This document shows positions 9,201 to 17,918 of a stretch of DNA of 33,850 nt, in pieces. How positions within the stretch are numbered: position 1 is the first letter of the stretch; each line of letters opens with the position of its first letter. Origin of the DNA: Mnemiopsis leidyi (lineage: Eukaryota; Ctenophora; Tentaculata; Lobata; Bolinopsidae); NCBI GenBank assembly GCA_000226015.1, contig JH153877.1, forward strand, positions 23,121 to 56,970, written 5' to 3'. The notes beneath the pieces were generated by a model. That model saw nothing but the letters and a program-made list of their open reading frames with translations. It made no database searches and was not told the origin of the DNA. Position numbers and translations under genes: made by a program.

Positions 9201-11665
9201 GGGGTAGGGGTAGAGGAAAACCGGCTTCTTCGATCGGGAGTTCAAGAAATGTTGAAAGTGACAATGATTTGAGTGTTAAGAGAGGTCGAGGCCGAGGACG
9301 TGGAGCTGCTATATTGGAGACCAGAGCCCCAAAACCACGTGATGACGTCGAAATTGACACCGAAAAAGTGTAAGTCAATATTTGTCTTACTTTTTACGCG
9401 TGATCGGCTTTAAATCAGGAGGTTCCTATGATTGACAGTGTACCGGATAGTTGCCAACGGTCACGCTTTTTAATGGTGCTTTTTGCGACGCGCGATGATT
9501 ATACAATTTTGAGAATAGCGCAAACCACGTTCGTATGAAATTTCAATATTGTAGATATTACCAAACCACGTTGACATGGTCTTTGTAAGCTTGCACTCAA
9601 GGGCTTTTATTAGAGATTATCGCATCATCATATTGTGATTGGTCCACTTTCAGAGTGTTCAGTAGCTACGATATAAGGTATCAAAACGCTGACGAAAACG
9701 AAACCCGACCTGATACTTTGAATTTGTAAGTCTTCTCCCAAGTTCGATTTCAATTCCCCTTACAGCCTCTACTGAATATGATCTGCACTAAAGTAAGATT
9801 TAATCAACCATCATATTAAAATTTCGAATTAATTTGTTCTCTATCTAGTTTGATAATATAAGTCAAATTTTAGGGAAGAGCGGTCCAGAAATCCCACAAC
9901 CTCTTCTCAAGCGTCTACAGTTACTTATCGTGAGTATATTACATCCCGCTAGCCAAAAATTTAGTTGTAATATAGAAATCGTTCCTCTGCAATCTGCATC
10001 TTTTCACAAGCGTACCATGCATGGATCATGGCAGGGCGATGAAACCCCGCCTTTCCTCAAGGCTCAAAACGGGAATATTGCACGTGCAGTAACACAGCCT
10101 GTTTCAGGCTCCATCCATCCCGACCAGTCTTCTTGTTCGCCACCCTTGCGGAGCACACCCACCACCCCCATCCTAACTTCGCTTTCCTCCAAGCCGAAAG
10201 AAGTATTATTCCTCACAGACTCGATCCTGAAGCACACTCCTGAACATTTCCTCAGGCATGTTGGACTGAGATGCACCAAGAAAGTCAATTACAGACTTAC
10301 TGGAGTGTTTCACCATGAGCCAGAGTTTGCCCTCTCTGACTGTGTCGTAATAGCATGTGGGGTGAACGATCTCGCTCGTTACAACCACACTCCCGACTCC
10401 CTTTCCGAGTACGTAGTGCCTCGTCTTGTTGTCACGTGTTCACAATACCAGGCAACCACTTTCTTGTTCTCATCTGTTCTTGAGACTAATCATGGCTGGC
10501 TCAATGATTGGATAGGACAGTTCAACTTGGCAATGTTTGAGGCTGCTGCAAAAATTCCCAATGTGTTCTTCTTTGACGCTCATTCTGTGCTTGTAAATGA
10601 TCCTGTATCAGATCCCAGAAGTGGTAGTCACGTTTTTAGGCCTAATGATGACATTCATATCTCTGATGATGCAAGGCGTGTTGTAACTGATCAGCTTGCA
10701 TTGGGAATCAAACTTCTCGTGAGCTTAAATAACGACCGATTTGATGCTGCTCGGACAATCCTTAGAACTTGGGAGTGGCCCCTTCGTTCCTATTTTCGGG
10801 AACTTAGAAGTAGTTCAATGAAAAATTTGTGCGGTGCAATTCCGAGCATTTGAAATTTAATAAAAGTAGTGGTAATGATTTTTGGTAATGGTTTTTTATT
10901 AACCCTATTTTTTCTATTTTTAACTGCTCAAATGTCTAAATCTGTCTATTTTGATGTCTGTTTGTTTTTTGATAACTCATGTGTCTTTCCATGCATCGAT
11001 ATCCAGTTATGCAACATAATTTTGTTACGATTTCCAGACCAAAAGAATTTTGTAGAAATTTTGGATGCGTATTCAATCTATCATTCAAAGATATATTACT
11101 TTCAGGCCAGAAACCGAATATGTCAGACATTACGCCGCAGCCCGAAATCACCACTCCAACCAACTCTTTCACAAATGCACAACATCCCCCTGCTTTTGAA
11201 GATGCATTTTTCGAAACAGCCTCCACTTACAGCAAATATTCCATACAGGATTTACTAGCGGGACGTGAACCGGAAACCAGTTCAAGGCCTACTCAAGCTC
11301 AAAGCTCATATGCTAACCGCAGCAATTCTGCTGATACTAGAGCGAGTTACGGTGAGGGCATAAGGTCTAACCACGTGCCAGCAAATCGGCAAAGAAACCC
11401 ATATTCGAAAAAGCCTTCAAATAGACCAACTCAAAGTTACGAATACAAGTCTGATGTATTTCGTGAAGCGATCGAGAGGGGTTCGGACAATCTCCATGTT
11501 GGCGACAGTTCCGGTAACCGACTCCCTAGAGAGGCTGAAACTCCCTCGTTTGACTGGAGTAAGTTCAGAGAGGAGGCTGGCATTGTTCCGCCCGACTCCA
11601 GTCAAAATAACACGCGAGTTATCAGCATAGCGTGTAGCGATAGTGACAGCGATTTTTCAGATTGA
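6288..11665 (+). CDS. EXD2-like exonuclease paralogue with RG-rich region and alternative 3' ends
   Basis: Exons: 6288-6348, 6476-6549, 6744-6860, 7292-7468, 7637-7763, 8002-8316, 8490-9369, 9654-9725, 9874-9929, then 11106-11665 (812 residues) or 10108-10853 (874 residues). Phases agree for both ends. The DEDDy residues are intact: D37/E39 in GLDCEW, D92 in GVNIEHDS, Y200/D204 in TYAANDA. The first six exons copy the phases of the upstream EXD2 gene, and D37/E39 have the same numbers in both, so this is a tandem duplicate. It lacks the CCCC...CVQCHC HNH-like region. Instead a Lys/Gln-rich start (QKKNAQKEFYKKQAREAAK) leads into a disordered stretch with two RG clusters (GRGRGRGK, KRGRGRGRG), typical of RNA-binding or methylated tails. 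The 11106 exon encodes a disordered Ser/Asn/Pro-rich tail ending in SDSDSDFSD. Substrate and location are unknown. Confidence 0.78.
7121..7190 (+). repeat. tRNA-like relic, probably a tRNA-derived SINE head
   Basis: Lies in intron 3 of the paralogue. GAGCTTAATTGG fits the Pol III A-box, and GCTT/AAGC can form a 4-bp D-stem around a TTAATTGGTA loop. The downstream B-box region (GGTTGTCCGATCATACC) is degenerate and the acceptor stem does not pair, so this is not a working tRNA. I saw no clear SINE tail or target duplication. Confidence 0.4.
10108..10853 (+). CDS. Alternative terminal exon encoding an SGNH/GDSL hydrolase-like domain
   Basis: An open frame from 9930 to 10853, intronless, sits in the last intron of the EXD2-like paralogue. 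A 3' splice site (gtttcag) ending at 10107 restores phase 1 exactly as the 11106 exon does, so the exonuclease could run straight into it. Visible SGNH blocks: LTDSILKH (block I, nucleophile Ser, with T replacing the usual G of GDS), CGVNDLARY (block III, G-x-N-D) and NDDIHISDDA (block V, D-x-x-H). The exon ends in TGA with AATAAA 6 bases later, so it carries its own poly(A) site. SGNH domains are esterase or acetyl-hydrolase folds and also occur in ORF1 of CR1/L2-type retrotransposons. Other readings are a nested intronless gene starting at ATG 10017, or a captured retroelement domain. No reverse transcriptase is nearby. Confidence 0.65.
10859..10864 (+). terminator. Poly(A) signal AATAAA after the SGNH exon
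   Basis: AATAAA begins 6 bases after the TGA of the SGNH exon. It supports this exon as a real transcript end distinct from the distal exon at 11106. Confidence 0.6.
11106..11665 (+). CDS. Distal terminal exon of the EXD2-like paralogue (disordered tail)
   Basis: The 3' splice site ttactttcag ends at 11105 and enters in phase 1, matching exon 9 (ends 9929). It encodes about 186 residues rich in Ser, Asn, Pro, Gln and Arg with no recognised domain. A short ordered-looking stretch, FDWSKFREEAGI, precedes the acidic SDSDSDFSD terminus. Using this exon skips the SGNH exon. Confidence 0.65.
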
Positions 11666-12260
11666 TAATGTTTTAAGTAATGTGTCAAATAGCGTAACCT
11701 TCAAATTGATTCATTCTTATATTTTAAAATTCGAGGTGATCTGACGATCTGTTGTATCCCTAATCCCATCATTCTGATGGAGAAGCCACATGTTAACAAA
11801 ACATTGATTATTGCGATCGTTGCGTTATATTTTGTTTTAAGAAGAAATTCATCCTTCTTAGTATAAATAGAAACATGGTTTTATATTAATATGCTATATC
11901 TGTTGTAAAGAACTATAAAGAATTCATTGATTCACTCATTGATACACTTATTGATAAAAAAACAATTGATATCTGACCGTGTTGTAAATTTTAGCAGTTT
12001 TGGTATTGGAATTATAAAATCTGTTTCAGTTATTGAAGTATATTTTACATATTAAATAAATTAATTGGAAAACTTGAGCACAATTTACTTTATCCTGAGT
12101 CTTTTTTAATACCTTCAATGGAACAAAAAAAGTGTGCTATTTTGTGGAAAGTTGAAACCAATTTCTAAGTCATCTAAACTCCTGAACAATTATAAGTCCA
12201 ACTTCATAAACACTCACGTTTTTAAAATGGAAACTCTATAATTGTAGGACCTCTACAAAC
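11666..12260 (+). other. 3'UTR of the paralogue and gap before CZIB
   Basis: The stretch is AT-rich with no coding potential seen. AATAAA is at 12055-12060. A 3' splice site (attgtag) ends at 12247, only 13 bases before the CZIB ATG. Confidence 0.5.
12055..12060 (+). terminator. Poly(A) signal AATAAA for the distal end of the EXD2-like paralogue
   Basis: AATAAA lies in an AT-rich tract about 390 bases after the TGA at 11665. It is followed about 185 bases later by the CZIB 3' splice site. Confidence 0.5.
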
Positions 12261-13962
12261 ATGTTTGTTGAGTTACAACTTCGTGCGACTCTGGTGAACA
12301 TTGAAAGTTTCATCGCTGAGGGAGAGGACTTCAGATGGTATATCAAGGTAAAAATAGGAGTAACCGAAATAAAATTTTGGACGCGGGATTATATTATAGT
12401 CCTTTTCTTAATTAAGAAGTTCAGGTACATCTCTAAAATAGCAGAAAATTTATTTAAATGTTTTTTTCTTAAGTGCCTGCATTAAAACTTTATAGGCCAT
12501 TACATAAACAATCTATCCCTCCAAATCTGATCTTGCAGATCAAGTGTTCGAACTGTGGCGAGGTGCCCGAACACTTTGTGTACGTGTCTGGTGACGAGTC
12601 CTCCGACGTGAAGGGAGGCCGGGGGACTGCCAACTTGGTAGCTAAGTGCAAGATGTGCAGCAGAGAAAACTCTATGAGTATTGTTGGTGAGTTTTCAGTT
12701 AGTTTTCCTTATAACTGTTGGACGTGCAGAGCTTCACCAGCAATTCACGACTGCTTGTTTTTTTTCCTAGCTGTCTGATGTTTCACTTCCAAGTATCAGC
12801 GCAAATTGCGTTTTGTTCCTTGCTTTCTGTAAAAAATGAAATGTTTGATACCCAGAGGGCAGTGTCAAGGCGTACAATAGTGACAGTGAAAAGTTCGTGT
12901 CTGTTGTGAAGTTCGAGTGTCGAGGAATTGAACCGGTCGACTTTTCTCCAAGAACAGGTAATTGTGGCGACCCTTGTAGCCTGTTTCTGACATTAAACGT
13001 GCCTTCGTATAAACATAAATGCCGACAAATTTGCTATTCTTCGTGTATAACGTTTTTAAAAAGTGCACAATTTTAGGTACAAAAACCCACATGTTCTATA
13101 CCACGAAAACTGGTACTATACAGTGAGCAGTTATAGGTCTTATAGGCCAGGATAAGTCCGGCTGCGCGAGCTACTCGCTTGGCTAGCACCAAAATATTTA
13201 GATTCAATAAACTAAAGTGCCGGCCGGTGGTTCAGAAACTCATTCAAGGATATGCATTGCGCCCATATCGTAAGACCAAGGTCACACCCTAAAACGGATA
13301 ATAGTCTGAATTCTGAAAATGTGGTACCAGGTACTTTATTTTTAAGCCGCCATTCGCGGGGCTGGCTAAATATTTAGGCTTTAACCTGGTTAACATAATT
13401 TTAGCTTAATTATTAACGATATAAGTGGAAAGGGAGAAGGCCCGGTAAATCGATGGACACGGTAAATAGAGGCACGGTGCCTCGAGGTTTTACTGTAGTT
13501 TGTTTGTAGCAAGATAATTTGTTAAACATAGCAAGATAATTTGTTTGATATTCAGGCTGGGTAGCAACAGCGGCAGATAGTGGAGCGTCTTACACCGAGG
13601 TAGACCTTGGAGAGAAAGAGTGGTGTGACTATGATGAAAATGAGGTTAGTAGCACTGTTCACCTCGTTTCTCTTCTCAACTCCTCTTGTCCCTGTTTTAA
13701 TTTTGTCAGGTCCTGTCACAAGCAAGGAAGTGCAGAAATTGATGCCTAATAATCTATGTTGTTGCCTTGTAATATATGCCCTTCGGGCAACAAAACAGGA
13801 GTTGCTTATATGAAACATGTAAAAAGAGCTCACATCTAATACAATAATACGTAATCGTATGCTAAATCCGTATTACCTACTTACTTAATTTTTACCAAAT
13901 TTCAGGATCGAGAAGTAGGGATCTATGATTTGAGCCATCAATTCAAGACAACAAAGAGTTAG
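12261..13962 (+). CDS. CZIB: CXXC-motif zinc-binding protein (CZIB, UPF0587/C1orf123 family)
   Basis: Five exons: 12261-12347, 12539-12686, 12856-12957, 13556-13644, 13906-13962. All phases agree, giving exactly 160 residues, the usual length of the family. The whole protein follows the family pattern: GEDFRWYIK at the end of exon 1, the two zinc-binding pairs CSNC (32/35) and CKMC (66/69), KGGRGTANLV between them, FECRGIEPVDF in exon 3, and W-C-D-Y-D-E-N followed by VGIYDLSHQF at the end. The fold binds one zinc through the four cysteines; its cellular role is poorly known. The start is the first ATG after a 3' splice site ending at 12247. Nothing is missing or broken. Confidence 0.95.
12958..13555. 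other. Long CZIB intron 3 with repetitive-looking sequence
   Basis: The intron has patches that look repeat-derived: a GCCGGCCGGTGGTTCAG segment near 13218, two AAATATTTAG contexts near 13194 and 13369, and an exact 17-base direct repeat (TAGCAAGATAATTTGTT) at 13507-13523 and 13529-13545 just before the acceptor. I cannot assign any of it to a known element. Confidence 0.4.
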
Positions 13963-14258
13963 TCGGGGTAACTGGAAATCTCTATCCCCTTCAAAACCAT
14001 ATCTTAATGCAACTGCATTTGTGGAGAAAGTTTTATCACATGCTTTTAATTGAGTAATTGGTAGTTTATGTTTTAAGAAGTGCAACAAACTTTTGGGAAT
14101 GTTTTACTTGAATTTTTTACGTAAGATGTTTTGCTGTTTATGATGGACTGCTTCTTTAAAGAAGCCTCATTTTTTCACCATCGTTGATATTTCATTTATA
14201 TTTGTAATTGGGTTTTATGTCAACATTTTCGTTAATTATTTCTCCAATCACAATAAGT

Positions 14259-14264
14259 AATAAA
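14259..14264 (+). terminator. CZIB poly(A) signal AATAAA
   Basis: AATAAA about 300 bases after the CZIB stop codon, in AT-rich sequence. Confidence 0.6.
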
Positions 14265-14470
14265 ATCAAGATTTCCATAACATTTTACTGGAAAAGGGCG
14301 GCATGTGTGGGAGTGTAGAAAATACGCGTTCTTGTAAAATTCACTTTAAAAAATTACAGTCCGATTTCATTTACTGTCCCAACTTTACAGCTGCCCATGA
14401 AAGCCTATACCAAAAACATGTATCTTTGAGTTGGAGATGACGAAACAACCTCTCTTGCTTGTATACAGCC

Positions 14471-14516
14471 GTTGCTTAGCAACCCCCGGCGGTGACGTCT
14501 GGTCTGGTCACGTGAC
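14471..14516. promoter_or_regulatory. Candidate promoter: X-box, CRE-like site and E-box
   Basis: Within 46 bases lie GTTGCTTAGCAAC (14471-14483, a near-perfect palindromic RFX X-box), TGACGTC (14493-14499, CRE-like) and GTCACGTGAC (14507-14516, a palindromic E-box). They sit 40-130 bases before a cluster of ATGs (14557, 14591, 14745). RFX/X-box promoters are known from ciliary genes and, together with CRE-like sites, from MHC class II promoters. Function here is inferred. Confidence 0.45.
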
Positions 14517-14590
14517 TGCAGACACGGAGCGCCAGAGTTTCCTGCAGAGTCGCGTCATGGAGACAAAAACCGCAGTCCAGGTCCGTCGTC

Positions 14591-14611
14591 ATGGAGAAAC
14601 CAACTTATTTG
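14591..14611 (+). CDS. Candidate mini first exon (MEKPTYL) or part of a short upstream transcript
   Basis: ATG at 14591 reads seven codons and ends at a good donor (gtaatt) in phase 0. A further in-frame-to-donor ATG at 14557 reads eight codons to a weak donor after 14580. The 14557 frame instead reads through to the donor after 14611 in phase 1, and from there into an open phase-1 exon from 14682. The structure here is ambiguous and could be a separate short or non-coding transcript. Confidence 0.2.
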
Positions 14612-14744
14612 GTAATTAACTCTCGATCTCTTAGAGCTGCTGTTAATCAGATTTGTGTACGATCAATTGTATTCGTTTCAGGATGCCGTCCCAGGATCTG
14701 CACTGTTCTCCGAGAGTTGACATCTGGACCACCACTACCCAACC

Positions 14745-14843
14745 ATGATGGGGATAAAGGACTTCTTCCAGCGGGGCGTCCCCACCACCCCCGCCTGTGC
14801 CGTCGCTCTTTCCCTCCCTGCACCGACCTGCACCCTCGTAGTG
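14745..14843 (+). CDS. Candidate alternative first exon, proline/alanine-rich N-terminus
   Basis: ATG-ATG with A at -3; 33 codons (starting MMGIKDFFQRG) run to a gtcagt donor in phase 0. The peptide is short, Pro/Ala/Cys-rich and unlike anything I recognise. Without splicing the frame continues hydrophobically for 22 more codons to TAA, so a tiny membrane peptide is an alternative. The same bases are also open in phase 1. Confidence 0.25.
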
Positions 14844-15806
14844 GTCAGTATTGTCACTTTTCTCTATTCTTATGTTACAACTGCTACATGGCTAAATCTG
14901 AATAATCTATAATTCGATCATAATATACTTCAATTGGTTTATAGGCTTTCAGGAGTCAGAGTCTATCGGCAATGATTGTGCGCATTTAAAAAGTTGACAG
15001 TTTAAAGAATCAGTGGGCGCCGAGCTTTTCTTACAATTTATGCTTCAATTATCACAAAAGATTTTTCTCTGGTCATCTTCAGTATAGCTTAGAAAACGTA
15101 CTTGTCAATCATTAATGTGAGAACATGTCTACCTCGAAATTTTTGTTATGAATAGGACTATAATGTTACAAATAAGCATCTTTTTTGTAAAAAAAAACAA
15201 ATTAGACACTGCTCTGCCATAGGTTAAAAGGTTTAACACCTGTCATCTTCTTGCCCAAATTATTTATTCAATAGTAGTTGTAGAAAGTATTAAAACAGTC
15301 TTCCTTGCCCCACCGGATTACTCGCAGGTACTGAATATGATAGTGCAATCTGACTGCTGACTAAACTTGTTGACTATTTCAGTTTGACGGAAAATTTCAT
15401 ATGAAGTTGTGGTTATTCGTACTGCAGACTTTCGTACTGCAGACTGTAGAATACAACTCTTGTAACGTTTGATCGTCCGCACTCCGCAAGTCTTTTACCA
15501 ATTATGTCTATATTTGCACAATCTGCAATGATGGGCGGGCACCTCTCAGAAAAAGTTTGTGTCATCCTTGTTATAAAATGTATTCATCAGTTACGTTTAG
15601 AAAGCTCGTCATGCAGACTCACTATTACCTGCTCGTCCATTGTGATTGTACTCTCTCGTTCATTATTCGTCTAGCTATTAAAGTCATTTTTCGGTAACGA
15701 CTTGCACCATTGTTCATTTATCGAAATTGCTTTTCATTTCGTGAGAAGATTTCGAACCCATCTCACCTTTTTCATTGAATGCTCGAATTTGGATCAGTCC
15801 ACTATT
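14844..15806. other. Gap between candidate first exons
   Basis: AT-rich and no gene seen. It contains a short direct repeat of TTCGTACTGCAGACT near 15415-15445. Nothing else is recognisable. Confidence 0.4.
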
Positions 15807-15929
15807 ATGCCTTTACTGGATTGTTTCTCACAAAAAGGCTCCAAAACGTTGAGTTTGGAGAATGGAGCACAACACTTCAAGGAGATAGACCGAAGCCAAA
15901 TTTACAGAGTTGTCTCTCAATTTCAAAAG
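15807..15929 (+). CDS. Candidate alternative first exon of the phospholipase gene (41 codons)
   Basis: ATG at 15807 reads 41 codons (MPLLDCFSQKGSKTLS...VVSQFQK) to a GT donor (gtaccg) in phase 0, the phase needed by the shared exon at 21681. The peptide has a balanced, protein-like composition. The frame is open further upstream, so the start is uncertain. Coding status is inferred from the pattern shared with the other mini-exons. Confidence 0.38.
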
Positions 15930-16761
15930 GTACCGGTAATACTAATAATGGCTAACCAAATGATCAATTGATTGTTCCCAAAATTCGATCTCGACAGCAT
16001 GCTCGAAAGCAGTTAGCAGACTTTACTTGATGATATTACAAATACCTAAAATTGGAAAATGCTAAGAAGCCTTAATAAAATCTTCTTCCAGCTTCTTTTC
16101 CATAACTCTGAGTTCTAACGGTCATTTTCCACTGTTAGTGTAAATAGTAAAAGTTTTTGTTCTGACTAAACGTTACTTTAAAAGGTGATAGCTCGTTTTA
16201 TTGATAACTCGGTTGGTTGTTTCCTTTTTGGAAGTTGCACCGCAGTTAATTCAATTATTGTATAATCAATTTTGACCTTTAATGTAAATGAGACAAAAAA
16301 CACCGACTATTGGGAAAATTCGCAGTTTAAAAAATCCGTTTTGATTTAAATCTCATTAGTACATGTCAGAGTCAACAAAACGTCCCAATATTCAGTATGT
16401 TCAAATGATTATCAAAGACCTGGCCTATTAAACTTAAAGTATCCTATCATGAGCACCACGTACAGACTACTGGCTAGGCGACTGTGCTGATAAAGTGTCT
16501 TCTTAAGCTGCGAAATTCTGAAAATACAACTTCTATAGTTAATAGTACTACAACTCCGCAATATTTACCTGATCATGGTTCATGATTGAATAATACGAGG
16601 GTTATGTGACTCAGTAATCGAGTTTCGTTCTACGGCCTCTTCGATTTCTTCTCATTAATTTAGCTCTCTCTGCTTCTAGTAGATCCGCTCTTGAAGTTGT
16701 AGGATTCTGATTTTCCCGCTTTCTTTGTAGCAGAATTTTATAGTGAGCTAGCACGTGGAGC
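15930..16761. other. Gap between candidate first exons
   Basis: AT-rich non-coding sequence; I see no repeats, RNA genes or convincing exons. Confidence 0.4.
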
Positions 16762-16869
16762 ATGGCACGTTCCAAACAAAAGCCAGTCAAAAAGCGGTGG
16801 CGGAAAAAGAAACCTAAGATTGATCCACCTGAAGTTATTACCGAGGATGGCATCGTGCTCTTGCCCCTG
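16762..16869 (+). CDS. Candidate alternative first exon with very basic N-terminus (36 codons)
   Basis: ATG at 16762 has A at -3 and G at +4 (strong initiation context). Thirty-six codons end at a gtaagg donor in phase 0. The peptide is strongly basic (KQKPVKKRWRKKKPK) then acidic/hydrophobic (ITEDGIVLLPL). The basic run would serve as a nuclear signal or acidic-lipid binding patch. It is compatible with the shared exon at 21681. Confidence 0.48.
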
Positions 16870-17795
16870 GTAAGGCAGCATATTACCATCTGCCTTTTAT
16901 CATCTTGGAATATACTTACTAGAATCTGCTCTTTTCATGATCTTTTTCGGAGCAGTTTTTCATCAAGCCGCCCTACAACTCTGTTCTACAACTCTGGTTC
17001 TACAACTATTTTCGACATTTTAAAAGTGTACTCGTGATTTCTAAACACTTTAGTCTTTTCTCTGGATTTTTAAAGCAAGACTTCCCATTATAATTACTTT
17101 CCGTTCAGCTTGCAGGGCTGCAACAAAGACGTGTTCTTGACTACCCTCCTTATAACAGGAATTAAACTTTAGGCAGGGACTTTGTCTTTTTCTTGTAGTA
17201 GTATTCTTCTAAAGTCTGAACTGTGAACATAACGGTTGCTCTAGAAGAAACAACACTAACGATTGCTTATTACAAATATTCACAAAGATTCAACTTTACA
17301 ATGTTCAATACGTTGATTAACTATTCTATAAACTATTACCATTGACCGATGACTATGACAGATGACAGTTTACCTTCTATAACGTACCTATTACGTACTA
17401 ATGTTGAGAGCTGTACTTAGTACATGGTGATACAAGTACACAAGAAGTTGTCAAGCAACAATCTGTACTTTATGAGTTCACCTTGACAGGCAATCTTTCG
17501 GCAATGACGCTCTATCATCTGGAGGGTGGAGGTGCATTCCTGACCGTGTCCTACATAGCTGGACACTACTATAATAATATATATAATAGCTCACAAAAGT
17601 ACATAGCTTATCTACGTAAGGTTCACGTGGCCCAGTTATCTAGTTAGCTATATTTGGTTGCCATTGTTGCTTAGTTCTAGTTGCCTAGACACCGACAATA
17701 ATACCGCTCAAACAGTAGAACAAGCACGGTCAGCAACACTTGGTTATTTTCTTGATATCAGATGTTTGCTTTTCTTTCTTGATATATAATCATCG
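16870..17795. other. Gap with TATA-rich and X-box-like motifs before the next candidate first exon
   Basis: A TA-rich stretch (ATAATAATATATATAATA) is near 17568-17586. GGTTGCCATTGTTGC and GTTGCCTAGACAC, partial matches to the RFX X-box, are near 17657-17695. These lie 100-230 bases upstream of the ATG at 17796 and may be its promoter. No gene is seen. Confidence 0.35.
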
Positions 17796-17918
17796 ATGCC
17801 TGCGGTCACGCCTGCCTTGCGGAAAATCTCAACTACAATTTTGGGGGGAGTTTCAGCGTATTACGATAACTTGCCGGATGTTCTTACGGTGCAACTAAAG
17901 GAATTATTCGAGGATGAG
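17796..17918 (+). CDS. Candidate alternative first exon of the phospholipase gene (41 codons)
   Basis: ATG at 17796; 41 codons (MPAVTPALRKISTTILGG...LKELFEDE) to a GT donor (gtatac) in phase 0. The composition looks like a real folded or amphipathic protein segment. No 3' splice site lies just before the ATG, which favours a first exon over an internal one. Confidence 0.48.

Larger units (their letters stand above)
13963..14556. other. CZIB 3'UTR and gap before the first-exon array
   Basis: The CZIB poly(A) signal is at 14259-14264. From about 14430 the base composition becomes GC-rich, with a compact group of promoter-like motifs (separate entry). Confidence 0.5.

Noticed and set aside
10936-11226. 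Minus-strand 96-codon frame opposite the distal exon of the EXD2-like paralogue
   Set aside because: No recognisable protein. The plus strand has the phase-matched exon with a sensible acceptor and poly(A) signal.
15702-15806. Upstream extension of the 15807 exon frame
   Set aside because: Open, but without an ATG or a supporting splice site; composition looks non-coding.
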